NCBI RefSeq assembly: GCF_011617465.1
Contig: NZ_CP050153.1
Coordinates: 3,348,001-3,412,000, forward strand
DNA: 64,000 bases
Reading direction: 5' to 3'
From: Brevibacterium pigmentatum
GTDB lineage: Bacteria > Actinomycetota > Actinomycetes > Actinomycetales > Brevibacteriaceae
The position numbers were made by a program, and so were the translations under genes. Positions 38,282 through 47,500 of this stretch are shown in pieces. Position 1 is the first letter of the stretch, and each line of letters begins with the position of its first letter. The notes beneath the pieces are model-generated. The model was not told where the DNA came from, ran no database searches, and was given only the letters and a program-made list of their open reading frames with translations.

Positions 38282-39697
38282 CTACTCCGCGACGTACCGA
38301 TCCGCGACTTCGAGTGCCCGGCCCAGGGCGGCGAGCCCGAACCTGACGTCCTCATCCGGGGTGTTGAGCGGCGGCACGACGTGGATTCGGTTGAAGTTCG
38401 CGAACGGCAGCACGCCTTCGGCCTTGAGCGCGGCGATGATCTCGTTCATCTCCGGGGAGCTGCCGCCGTAGGCCGCCAGCGGCTTTTTCGTCGTCCGATC
38501 CTTCACGAGTTCGACCGCCCAGAAGCAGCCCAGTCCGCGCACGTCCCCGACCGAGGGGTGACACTCAGCGATCTCCCGCAGGGCCGGACCGATGATGTCC
38601 TCGCCGAGGCGGTCCGCATTGGCGATCATCCCCTCGTCCTCCATCGCGGTGATCGTCGCGACCGCTGCCGCGCAGGCGAGCGGGTGTCCCGAGTAGGTCA
38701 GTCCGCCCGGGTAGGCCCGGTCGCGGAAGGTCTCGAAGATCGCCTCGGAGATGGCGACCCCGCCGAGCGGGACGTACCCGGAGTTCACACCCTTGGCGAA
38801 GGTGATGAGGTCCGGGGTGACGTCCCAGTGGTCGAGGGCGAACCAGCGACCGGTGCGACCGAATCCGGCCATCACCTCGTCGGCGATGAAGACGATCCCG
38901 TACTTCGCCGTCAGCTCGCGCACGCCGGCGAGGTAGCCGGCCGGCGGCGCGTAGATCCCTGCGGTGCCCGGCACGGTTTCCAGGATGAGGGCTGCGATGT
39001 TTCCGGGTCCTTCGAGGATGATCATGTCCTCGAGGTGGGCCAGTGCCCGCTGGGTCTCATCGGCCTCGGACGTCGAGTTGAAGTACGACCGATACGGGTA
39101 GGCGGGCATGAAGTGGACGATGCCTTCGGCGGAGTAGTCATTGGCGAATCTGCGTGGGTCGCCGGTGACATTGACGGCCAACTGCGTGCCGCCGTGGTAG
39201 CTGCGATAGGCCGAGAGCACCTTCGTTCGGCCGGTGTGCAGCCGGGCCATCCGGATCGCGTGCTCATTCGCGTCGGCGCCCCCGTTCGTGAAGAACACGT
39301 GGTCGAGGTCGCCCGGGGTGCGTTCGGCGATGAGTCGTGCCGCCTCGGAGCGGGCATCGTTGACGTGCTGCGGCGCGATCGTGCACAGCTTGCCGGCCTG
39401 CTCTTGGATGGCGGCAACGACGGCAGGGTGCTGGTGGCCGATATTCGTGTTGACCAGCTGCGATGACATGTCGAGCAGCTTTCGGCCCTCACCGTCCCAG
39501 ACGTAGGGTCCGGCGGCGTCGACGATCGTCATCGGGTCGAACGGTCCCTGTGCCTGCCAGGAGTGGAAGACGTGGGCGCGATCGAGTTCGTGGGCGCGGC
39601 GCCCGGCCTCGATGAGGTCGGGGCCGATCCGATCGGCACCCGTGCGATCAGCGCCGAGGGGCGATTCGGTGAGCGGGGAATCCGCGGTGGTGGTCAT
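38282..39697 (-). CDS. Class III (omega) aminotransferase, PLP-dependent
   Basis: 471 residues. The PLP-binding Asp is in FIADEVMAGFGRTG (about 265-278) and the Schiff-base Lys in ITFAKGVNSGYVPLGG (about 299). An alanine/beta-alanine:pyruvate or GABA-type transaminase is likely. AAGGAG lies about five bases before the start. It is downstream of the CoA-acylating semialdehyde dehydrogenase (73-bp gap, same strand). Together they fit degradation of beta-alanine or a related omega-amino acid via malonate semialdehyde to acetyl-CoA. The exact substrate is inferred. Confidence 0.85.
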   Translation of the reverse strand: MTTTADSPLTESPLGADRTGADRIGPDLIEAGRRAHELDRAHVFHSWQAQGPFDPMTIVDAAGPYVWDGEGRKLLDMSSQLVNTNIGHQHPAVVAAIQEQAGKLCTIAPQHVNDARSEAARLIAERTPGDLDHVFFTNGGADANEHAIRMARLHTGRTKVLSAYRSYHGGTQLAVNVTGDPRRFANDYSAEGIVHFMPAYPYRSYFNSTSEADETQRALAHLEDMIILEGPGNIAALILETVPGTAGIYAPPAGYLAGVRELTAKYGIVFIADEVMAGFGRTGRWFALDHWDVTPDLITFAKGVNSGYVPLGGVAISEAIFETFRDRAYPGGLTYSGHPLACAAAVATITAMEDEGMIANADRLGEDIIGPALREIAECHPSVGDVRGLGCFWAVELVKDRTTKKPLAAYGGSSPEMNEIIAALKAEGVLPFANFNRIHVVPPLNTPDEDVRFGLAALGRALEVADRYVAE

Positions 39698-39769
39698 GGC
39701 TGCTCCTTCGCCGAAGTGGTTCGTCGTAACGCCCGCCCCTGGTCGGGGCGGACGTCCGTGGTGGTCTGA

Positions 39770-41254
39770 TCAGTCGTGGGTCGGGAAGCCGAGGTTGAGT
39801 CCGCCGTGGCTGGGATCGAGCCAGCGTGAGGTCACGACCTTGCCGCGGGTGAAGAAGTGGACTCCTTCGTCGCCGTAGGCGTGGGTGTCGCCGAACAGCG
39901 AGTTCTTCCACCCGCCGAAGGAGTATTAGCCCACGGGCACGGGGATCGGCACATTGATGCCGACCATGCCGACCTCGACTTCGTTCTCGTAGCGGCGGGC
40001 CGCTCCCCCGTCGTTGGTGAAGATCGCGGTGCCGTTGCCGTACGGGTTGGCGTTGATGAGGTCGAGGCCCTCGTCGTAGCCGGGGACGCGGACGACGCAG
40101 AGCACTGGTCCGAAGATCTCGTCCGTGTAGATCGACATGTCGGTGGTCACGTCGTCGAACAGCGTCGGGTTGAGGAAGAACCCGTCGGTCGGGGTGTTCT
40201 CTCGACCGTCGAGAACGACCGTCGCCCCCGCCTCGGCGCCGGCATCGATGTAGCCGGCGACCTTATCGCGGTGGGCCGCGGTGACGAGCGGTCCCATGTC
40301 CGGCTCGGTCGCCCCGTCGCCCACGCGCAGGGTCGTGGTGCGCTCGGCGATCTTCGCCACGAGCTCATCGGCGATGGAGTCGACGGCGACGACCACGGAG
40401 ATCGCCATGCAGCGCTCACCGGCTGCCCCGTAGCCGGCGTTGACGGCGGCGTCGGCGGCGAGGTCGAGGTCCGCATCGGGCAGGACGAGCATGTGGTTCT
40501 TCGCTCCGCCGAGCGCCTGGACGCGTTTGCCGGCGGCCGTGCCGTTCTCGTAGACGTATTTTGCGATCGGGGTCGACCCGACGAAGGACACCGAGGCGAC
40601 GTCGGGGCTCTCAAGGATCGTGTCGACGGCTTCCTTGTCGCCGTGGACGACGTTGAACACGCCGTCGGGCAGGCCCGCTTCCCTCCACAGCTCGGCGAGC
40701 CAGTTCGCGGCCGTCGGGTCCTTCTCGGAGGGCTTGAGCACGACGGTGTTTCCTGAGGCGATGGCCACGGGGAAGAACCACATCGGAACCATGGCCGGGA
40801 AGTTGAAGGGGGAGATGATCGCGGCGACGCCGAGCGGCTGGCGAAGAGAGTGGACGTCGAGGCTCGTCGAGGCGTTCGCAGTATGGCCACCCTTGAGGTG
40901 GCCGGCGATGCCGCACGCGAATTCGACGACTTCCTGCCCGCGGGCGACTTCGCCGAGGGCGTCCGAGAGGACCTTGCCGTGTTCGGCGGTGATGATCTTG
41001 GCGAGCTCCTGCTTGCGGGCATTGAGCAGCTCTCGGAAGGAGAAGAGGATGGACGTCCGCCGAGACAGCGAGGTGTCGCGCCAGGCGGGGAAGGCGACCG
41101 AGGCCGCGGCGATCGCCGATTCCACGGTCGTCTTCGAGCCCAGTGCCACCTGGCCGCTGACGACCCCGGTGGCGGGGTTCGTGATGTCGCCGAGGCGGGT
41201 GTCGGTGTCTGCGGTGACGGTCTGTCCGTTGATCCAATGGGTCAGCGTTGCCAT
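39770..41254 (-). pseudogene. mmsA: CoA-acylating (methyl)malonate-semialdehyde dehydrogenase, interrupted by a TAA codon
   Basis: The full frame would encode 494 residues, the normal length for MmsA/IolA. Catalytic Cys near 281 (AAGERCMAIS) and the cofactor segments are intact. At codon 443 a TAA (39926-39928) replaces a tyrosine codon in [22 protein letters not shown]. The frame then continues without error for 51 codons, through SFGGWK and a normal ending, to TGA at 39770-39772. One substitution (TAC or TAT to TAA) explains it. The truncated 442-residue product lacks the C-terminal oligomerisation and CoA-linked region, so it is probably inactive. A sequencing error is the alternative. Start at 41254 gives MATLTHWINGQ. 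Confidence 0.9.
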
Positions 41255-41324
41255 GTGGTGTCCTTCTGCGTCGTCGGTACGTCGGTTGAGTCCATCCTCG
41301 GTCGGCACCGCCGATCCCAACAGT

Positions 41325-41372
41325 GTCAAAGTGTCAGAATGTTCCACTCCGGCTTTACACTGTGTCAATGGA
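41325..41372 (+). promoter_or_regulatory. PucR-gene promoter region with TGTCA repeats; possible leaderless start
   Basis: TGTCA occurs three times (about 41324, 41332 and 41363) and TACACT (about 41356-41361) sits seven bases before the ATG at 41368 with no ribosome site, which would fit a -10 element and a leaderless or near-leaderless transcript. The repeats lie between the divergent mmsA and PucR genes and could be an operator. Weak, by eye. Confidence 0.35.
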
Positions 41373-43077
41373 TACTGCGATGGATTCGGATGGGCCGTCT
41401 CTGAGCATCGCCGGTCTGCTCGAGTTCGAGGAGATCAGCGTCGCCGGCCCGCAGGTGATCGCCGGCGACGCACGTCTCGATCGGGCGATCCGCTGGGTCC
41501 ACATCGCCGATTCCGAACACGTCGAACTGTTCCTCGAAGGCGGGGAGCTCGTGCTCACCACGGCCACGGCCTTTCGCCACCGCCCCGAGGCGATGTCCGA
41601 GTTCCTCGACCAGCTCGAGCGGGCGGCAGCGGCGGGCACGATCATCGAACTCGTCGACGAGGACTCGGCCTTCGACGAGGCGGCGAGCGCGATCGTGCGG
41701 GAGGCCGCCTCGGCGAGGGATCTGCCCGTCGTGGTGCTCCCGCACCGGGTCAAGTTCGTGAAGATCACGGAGTTCGCCCATCGACGTCTCCTCGCGCAGC
41801 AGATCTCGCAGCTCGAGCATGCTCGGGAGATCCACGAGACCTACACGCAGCTGAGCCTGTATCGGGCCGGAGCGCAGACGATCGTCGACCGCACGGCCGA
41901 GCTGCTGGGGACTCCGGTGATACTCGAGGACGTCGCCCACCGGGTGCTCGCTCATGCGGGGCGAGGGTCGGCGACGCTGGCACAGAAGTGGGCGGGCCTC
42001 GTCACCGGGGCGAGCACCGAGCCCGGGGTGGAGGCCGCGGCGGATTGGCGGCAGACGCCGGTCGGGATGCGGGCACGCCGGTGGGGGCGGCTCGTCGTGC
42101 CCCGGCCGGCCGAGTCGACGGCGGCCCTCGATCAGATCATCGAACGGGCCGGAGAGGCACTGACGCTGACCCGCATGGCCGATCGGGACGAACAGGATCT
42201 GCTGCTGCAGGCCCAAAGCGGGCTGATCCGCGAGATCACGGGCTCGGAGGGTCTCGACGAACGGTCGGCGCTGGAGCGCGCTCGTTCCCTGGGTTTCACT
42301 CCCGCCGACGGCGTCGAACTCACCCCGGTCGTCGTCCGCATCGACCGGGAGTCCGACACCGATCCGACTCGGGTGCAGCTGCAGGAGCGCGGCCTGACGC
42401 AGGAGATCGCCTCTGCCGCCTCGCGCCTCAATCTGTGTCTGCTCATGACGAGCCTGCAGTCGGGTGTTTTCGGGTTCGTTCTGGGGCCCGGTCGCGGCAG
42501 AAACCGACGATCGCAGCCGAGTCCGCGCGGTACTGCGGAGGCCGACGACCGCCTCAACCGCCTTCTCGCCGAGCTCGAGGGGCTTGCTGCGAGCTGGGTG
42601 GTCGGGGTCGGCCGAGGCAGCACTTCTCTGCTTCGCGCTGTCGCCGGTCTCGAAGCGGCTTCTCACGTCGCCGAGGTCGCGTCGACGCTCGATGTGCGTG
42701 AGCGTGCGTTCTACCGCTCCTCGGACGTGCGCATCCGCGGGCTGCTGTCTCTGCTGGCCGAGGACTCGCGGCTGCGCGCCTTCGCCGAGGGAGAGCTGGG
42801 GCCGCTGCTCGGCGAACCGACGCGCGATGACCGGCGGGGAGACGACGTTCTGCCGTCGACCGCGTACGCCGCAGACGACGGACTGCTCGACTTCCTCGAG
42901 CTCTATCTCTCCCATGGCGGCAACAAGTCCGCGATGGCGCGGGCCGGGCACCTGTCCCGACCCGCGCTCTACTCACGGATCAGTCGTTTGCAAGACCGCC
43001 TCGGCGTCTCACTCGACGATGCGGAGTCACGCACGGCACTGCACGTGGCGCTGCTGTGGTGGCGGATGTACGGCTGA
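41368..43077 (+). CDS. PucR-family transcriptional regulator
   Basis: 569 residues. An N-terminal PucR sensing domain (about 10-140), beginning LEFEEISVAGPQVIAGDARL, is followed by a GGDEF-like/CdaR middle region and a C-terminal PucR helix-turn-helix (about 500-560) with YLSHGGNKSAMARAGHLSRP and LYSRISRLQDRLGVSLDDA. It is divergent from mmsA and the aminotransferase, so it most likely controls them in response to the amino acid or its semialdehyde. There is no Shine-Dalgarno site before ATG 41368; a second ATG 12 bases later is possible. Confidence 0.9.
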   Translation: MDTAMDSDGPSLSIAGLLEFEEISVAGPQVIAGDARLDRAIRWVHIADSEHVELFLEGGELVLTTATAFRHRPEAMSEFLDQLERAAAAGTIIELVDEDSAFDEAASAIVREAASARDLPVVVLPHRVKFVKITEFAHRRLLAQQISQLEHAREIHETYTQLSLYRAGAQTIVDRTAELLGTPVILEDVAHRVLAHAGRGSATLAQKWAGLVTGASTEPGVEAAADWRQTPVGMRARRWGRLVVPRPAESTAALDQIIERAGEALTLTRMADRDEQDLLLQAQSGLIREITGSEGLDERSALERARSLGFTPADGVELTPVVVRIDRESDTDPTRVQLQERGLTQEIASAASRLNLCLLMTSLQSGVFGFVLGPGRGRNRRSQPSPRGTAEADDRLNRLLAELEGLAASWVVGVGRGSTSLLRAVAGLEAASHVAEVASTLDVRERAFYRSSDVRIRGLLSLLAEDSRLRAFAEGELGPLLGEPTRDDRRGDDVLPSTAYAADDGLLDFLELYLSHGGNKSAMARAGHLSRPALYSRISRLQDRLGVSLDDAESRTALHVALLWWRMYG

Positions 43078-43164
43078 GGACCGTACTCGACGGAGTCGAC
43101 GACTCCCTCCATCGGGGTCGTATGCCGTCCGGGACAGAGCAGGCTTCGGTCGGTCGACAGCAAT

Positions 43165-44169
43165 TCAGTCGAACAGGGAGCGAATCGTCTCGGTGATGGG
43201 GATTCCGCGTTCGGCCGCCTCGGCGCGATTGGCATAGCGACGATCACCGGGCTGACGATCCATGCCTGCGTCGCGGAGCATGTCGACGAATTCGCGGACG
43301 CGGCTCAGAAAGGCATCGTTGCCGCCGCGTTCGGGGTCGATGACGATGAAGAGCTGACCGGTCCGGAAGGTGTGGGCGCCCTCGGGAGCTTCGGCGTCGA
43401 TCTCGTAGGTGAAGGCGCCGCCGGTCAGCCCTGCCGCGAGCGTTTCGATCATGAACGACAGCAGCGCACCCTTGTGCCCGCCGATGGGGCGGATGCCGCC
43501 GCCGTCGAGTATGGCGTTCGGATCCGTGGTGTCCGCGCCGGTCGAGTCGACCCCGGCCCCGACCGGAACGTCCTGACCTTCTGCCCGCAGCAGCTGCAGG
43601 TCCCCATGGGACATCGACGACGTGGAGAAGTCGAAGACGATCGGGTCCGCGCCAGCCACGGGCGTGGCGAAGCCGAACGGATTGGTACTGAAGACCGGAC
43701 GGGTGGCTCCCTCGGGGACGACGGCGAGCTTACCGCTGGCAATCATCCCCATCGCCACCCGACCGTCGCGCGCAAAGGCCTCGAGGTCGGGCCACAGGGC
43801 GCTGAAGTGGTGGGTGTTGCGCAGGGCGATGACGGCTACACCGGTGTCGTCGAGCGCTTGGTCGATCGTCGGCCCCGCCTCGGCGAGTGCGGGTTGGGCG
43901 AAACCGTTGTGACCGTCGATGCGGATATAGGAAGAGCCGACGACGTCGATGCTCGTTTCTGCTGTCCCATCTGCCCAACCCCGGGTCAGCGAATCGAGGT
44001 ATCCGGCCACGCGAAAGACTCCGTGGCTGAGAGTGCCGTCGCGCTCACAAGTGGCACAGTTGGTCGCCAGCACTTGCGCAACCGCCGAGGACGCTCCTGC
44101 GGCGGTGAGCTTGGCTTCGATCGCCGAGACAAGATCATCGAAAGAGATGCGGTCGGGTTCGTTCGTCAT
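43165..44169 (-). CDS. Malate/L-lactate dehydrogenase-family reductase, probably delta1-pyrroline/piperideine-2-carboxylate reductase
   Basis: 334 residues of the Ldh_2 fold. TLSHGVFRVAGYLDSL and DGHNGFAQPAL are N-terminal landmarks, the catalytic His is in ALRNTHHFSALWPDLE (about 119), and SMSHGDLQLL, GGHKGALLSFMIE and FIVIDPERGG follow. The reductases of this family that sit beside proline-racemase-type genes reduce delta1-pyrroline-2-carboxylate to L-proline. With the racemase/dehydratase gene and the FAD dehydrogenase upstream it suggests hydroxyproline or D-proline degradation. The substrate is inferred from context. It is the last gene of the run. Confidence 0.8.
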   Translation of the reverse strand: MTNEPDRISFDDLVSAIEAKLTAAGASSAVAQVLATNCATCERDGTLSHGVFRVAGYLDSLTRGWADGTAETSIDVVGSSYIRIDGHNGFAQPALAEAGPTIDQALDDTGVAVIALRNTHHFSALWPDLEAFARDGRVAMGMIASGKLAVVPEGATRPVFSTNPFGFATPVAGADPIVFDFSTSSMSHGDLQLLRAEGQDVPVGAGVDSTGADTTDPNAILDGGGIRPIGGHKGALLSFMIETLAAGLTGGAFTYEIDAEAPEGAHTFRTGQLFIVIDPERGGNDAFLSRVREFVDMLRDAGMDRQPGDRRYANRAEAAERGIPITETIRSLFD

Positions 44170-44274
44170 TGTGCGCTCCTCGTGTGCAGCGAATCGTGTC
44201 GGCTTCGACCATTGCCCTTGATCAGCAGACTATCGCTCGAACAGTCTTCGATCCTGCCCCGCCATATCCGCTTC

Positions 44275-45366
44275 TCAGTTGTCGACTCCTGGTTCCGCTG
44301 CGCTCGTACCGCCGCTCCAGATGTCGCCGACGGTGAAGCCGACCTGAAACGGATCATCGGCCTCGAGGACGAGCTGCTGGAATCCGGTGATTCATCCACG
44401 CCCGGTGATCGAGGGGATCACGGCCGGCAGTCCGCAGATCTCGGTCTCTTCCTTCACCACGGCAGTGAAGGTCGTCCCCATCATCGATTCGTGGACGAAT
44501 CGCTGACCGACGCGCAGTTCGCCGCGGGCGTGCGTGGCCGCCACTCGACCACACGTACCGGTGCCGCACGGTGAGCGGTCGAAAGTCCCGGTCCACGAAC
44601 CCGGATCGCCGAGGTCGACGTTGCCGTTGGGCAGAACGACCGCGTTGCGTCCGTCAGTGCCCTCTGTTCGGGCGGGTCCGTGGATCAGCGGCAGACCGAT
44701 CGAATCGATTTCAGGGATGAGAGGATGCCTCACCTCGAAGGTCTCGTTCGCCGCCTGCCGCAGTACGCTGGCAGCCCTGATGATCTCCTTGGCATTGCCA
44801 GGATCAAGATCCACGCCGAGGTTGTCCGCCGCAGTCTGTACGTAGAACTGACCGCCGAAGACGATGTCGACGGGAATCGTCCCGTACCCCGGCACCTCGA
44901 GAGGCAGGTCGAGTCCGTGGACGAAAGCCGGGACATTGTCGAAGGTCACCGATTGCGCTCGGCCGGCCTCCACCTCGGCGCGGACCGTGACGACACCCGC
45001 GGCGGTGTCGACCCGCAGCTCGGTGACCGGTTCGCTGACGTCGACGGACCCCGTCTCGATCAGCGCCGTGACGGTACAGATGAGGTTCGATCCGGACATC
45101 GGCTTGAACCCGCCCTGCTCCATCACGATCATTCCGAAATCGCAGCTCGGATCCGTCGCAGGCACGACGATCGGCGAGCACAGGCCGGGATAGCCGCGGG
45201 GTTCGTGGAGGATGAGGTTCCGGAAGTCGTCGAGGTGCTCTTCGCAGTATCGGAGCTTTTCGGCCATCGTGGCACCTTTGACCCTCAGTCCCGAGCCGAT
45301 GAGCACTCGGCCGGGTTCGCCGGCCGCGTGAACATCGACGGCCTGGATGAGCTGTCTGTTCTTCAC
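44275..45366 (-). pseudogene. Proline racemase-family gene (hydroxyproline epimerase/dehydratase type), interrupted by a TGA codon
   Basis: The visible product is 324 residues, but the frame continues in phase after TGA (44392-44394) for 39 codons, ITGFQQLVLEADDPFQVGFT onward to TGA at 44275-44277, the usual family C-terminus. Family members have a Trp or other residue in the ITGRAxITGF context, and TGG to TGA explains the stop. The active-site pair is Ser91 (MSGSN, replacing the first Cys of racemases) and Cys267 (SPCGTGTC), pointing to a dehydratase/epimerase rather than a proline racemase. The start is GTG 45366 with GAGGG upstream. The truncated protein would lack the last strand and probably be impaired. 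The alternative is a sequencing error. Confidence 0.85.
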
Positions 45367-45483
45367 GTTCCCTCGTCTCTGCTCGGGCGGGCCTCAGCCC
45401 ACGACTTCGCTGCCGGCGACTTGCTGTGTGGTCATGAGCCCATCCTCGTCCGTTCGGGTCCGTGCGGCGTTGACGTAAATCGT

Positions 45484-46731
45484 TCAGAAACGATTCGGGG
45501 ACACACGAGCGAGCTGCTCACCGGGCAGCGTCGAGCTTCCACCAGTCATGAGTCCGGATAGCAGCCGAGCAGATCCCGGTGCCAATGTCAGACCGAGCAT
45601 CGAATGTCCGGAGTTGATGTAGGCGTTCTTCACGGAGTCCAGGCGCCCGATGACGGGAAGGCCGTCAGGAGTCATGGGGCGCGACCCAGCCCATGGAGCC
45701 AGTTCTCCCTGACCGTCGCCCCAATCACGGAATGCTTCCTGAGCCGCGCGGCGGATCGCACCGACGCGGACCTCGTTGACGTCGTCGTCCGTGCTGCCGA
45801 ACTCCATCGTGCCCGCGAGCCTGAGCATGCCGTTCAGCGGAGTGAGGGCGACGCGAGCATCTTCGAGGGTCAGGGATGTGCGCAGCTGAATCGGAGCGGG
45901 TGAGTAGTCAATGCTGTAGCCCTTGCCCGAGTAGATCGGGATCTTCTGACCGAGTTGCCCGGCCAACACGCCGGACGGGACACCGGCCGAGATGACAAGT
46001 GCATCGGCCTTGATGACCTCCGCGTCGGAGGTGACAACTGCGGTCACAGCGTCGCCGGAGCGAACGAAGCGTCCGACCCGAGTGTCTTCTCGCACGACTA
46101 CGCCGAGATCAGAGAGTTTCGCGAGGAGGCCCGCTGTCAGAGAATCGGGTTCGATCTGTCGGTCAGCCGAGAAGGACAGACCGTGGCGGATTCGATCGCT
46201 GAGAGCCGGTTCGGCCTCGCGGACTTCGTCATCATGCAGTCGCCGCGGCCGGTGGCCCGCGGCCTCGAAAGCGGGCAGGCTCGCACAGTGCTCGTCGAAG
46301 CGTTCCCGAGTCTCGAAAGCCAGCAGCACACCGCGGTCGTGCATCTCGAAGTCGATGCCTTGAGCCTGGTACTCATCGAAGAGATCGTTCGCATCCTCGC
46401 CGAGGCGCAGGTGGAGGTCGAGTCCGGCTTCGAAGTCACGTGCGTTGCAGTGCCTGGCCATCTGCAAAAGGAATTTGAGATAGCCGGGCGCAAGGGACGG
46501 CTTGATCGATAGTGGGCTGTCGGGCTTGAGCATCCATCGGATCCCCTGAAGCAGCACCCCTGGGGCAGGCACCGGGGTGCTCTCGGCGATAGCGATCTTT
46601 GCGGCATTTCCGTGGGAGGCACCCGCACCGCATCGGGCAGCCTCGATGACGGTGACGTCGTGTCCGCTCAGCGCTAGTTCGTAGGCGCTGGTCAGCCCGA
46701 CCACGCCGCCTCCGATGATGACTGTCTTCAA
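45484..46731 (-). CDS. FAD-dependent D-amino acid dehydrogenase (DadA-like)
   Basis: 415 residues. The FAD-binding N-terminus is VIIGGGVVGLTSAYELALSG with the acidic residue at the end of the second strand (VIEA). The DAO fold continues through SHGNAAKIAIAESTPVPAPG and ends with GSRPMTPDGLPVIGRLDSV and YINSGHSMLGLTLAPGSARL, a standard DAO C-terminal motif. It oxidises D-amino acids such as D-proline or D-hydroxyproline to imines. First gene of the operon leading to the racemase-type gene and reductase. Confidence 0.88.
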   Translation of the reverse strand: MKTVIIGGGVVGLTSAYELALSGHDVTVIEAARCGAGASHGNAAKIAIAESTPVPAPGVLLQGIRWMLKPDSPLSIKPSLAPGYLKFLLQMARHCNARDFEAGLDLHLRLGEDANDLFDEYQAQGIDFEMHDRGVLLAFETRERFDEHCASLPAFEAAGHRPRRLHDDEVREAEPALSDRIRHGLSFSADRQIEPDSLTAGLLAKLSDLGVVVREDTRVGRFVRSGDAVTAVVTSDAEVIKADALVISAGVPSGVLAGQLGQKIPIYSGKGYSIDYSPAPIQLRTSLTLEDARVALTPLNGMLRLAGTMEFGSTDDDVNEVRVGAIRRAAQEAFRDWGDGQGELAPWAGSRPMTPDGLPVIGRLDSVKNAYINSGHSMLGLTLAPGSARLLSGLMTGGSSTLPGEQLARVSPNRF

Positions 46732-46897
46732 TCGGTTGCCCTCCGTTGGTCCCCGAACCGGCTGCTTCGCCGCCGGATCAGGGCCGACGTCACCGAAGTT
46801 GCCTCATGTATGACCATCTATTGAAAGAGACGCTATGCAGTGCTGTCAGGTTCGTCAATGGTCTCAGCCGCTCTTCCCGAACAGCCCAAGATCAGGC

Positions 46898-47500
46898 TCA
46901 GTCTTCGTAGCGGATTTCGACGCGACGGTTCTTCGCCCGGCCCTCGGGGTCGTCTTTGCCGTTCTTCTCATTCGACTCGACGGGCTCGGACTCGCCGAAG
47001 CCCTTTGCCGCCACGTCAAGGTCGGAGTTCTCCGAGGTGAGCACCTCGGCGACGGCCTTCGCCCGGTCTTCGGAGAGCTTCTTGTTGTAGTCGTCTGCGC
47101 CCTTGGAATCCGTATGCCCGCCGACCGTGATCTCGGAATCGGTCGGCAGATCCTTGACGAGCTCCTTGATCTTCTTCTTCGCCGTGTCGCTCAGTTCGGA
47201 CGAGTCGAAGTCGAAGAGGATATCGGTGTCGAGCGTGACCACGGTATCGCCGCCACTGGCTTTCGTCGTTTCGACATCCTCGATGCCTTTGTCCAAATCA
47301 TAGATTTCCGGTTCGAGTTCGACGATGCTGTTGTCGATCTGCGACTGGTCGGGACCGGTGAAGTCATCCGGCGTCGGGGCATTTCGGTTGGCGATGTCAT
47401 GCGAAGTCACTGAGTCTGCGAACGCGAATGCGGGAGGGCCCGCGACGACAATGCCGGCAGCCAGAATCACCGCTGCAGGACCGACGGCTGCCGGCTTCAC
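46898..47500 (-). CDS. Secreted OmpA-domain protein
   Basis: 200 residues. The signal peptide (about 1-27, ending AFA) is followed by a Asp/Glu-rich segment and an OmpA-like peptidoglycan-binding domain (about 85-195) with VTLDTDILFDFDSSEL, the binding motif GGHTDSKGADDYNKKLSEDR and AKGFGESEPV...NRRVEI. The domain binds peptidoglycan peptides in Gram-negatives; in actinobacteria it is found in secreted or lipoproteins such as the mycobacterial ArfA type. The GTG start overlaps the lipoprotein stop, so the two are coupled and may form a surface complex. Confidence 0.85.
   Translation of the reverse strand: MKPAAVGPAAVILAAGIVVAGPPAFAFADSVTSHDIANRNAPTPDDFTGPDQSQIDNSIVELEPEIYDLDKGIEDVETTKASGGDTVVTLDTDILFDFDSSELSDTAKKKIKELVKDLPTDSEITVGGHTDSKGADDYNKKLSEDRAKAVAEVLTSENSDLDVAAKGFGESEPVESNEKNGKDDPEGRAKNRRVEIRYED

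Noticed and set aside
39926-44394. Recoding (selenocysteine, pyrrolysine or stop reassignment) as explanation for the internal stops
   Set aside because: TAA, TGA and TAG are all seen as interruptions, many genes end in TGA, and no insertion-type hairpin was noticed. Mutation or sequencing error is simpler.
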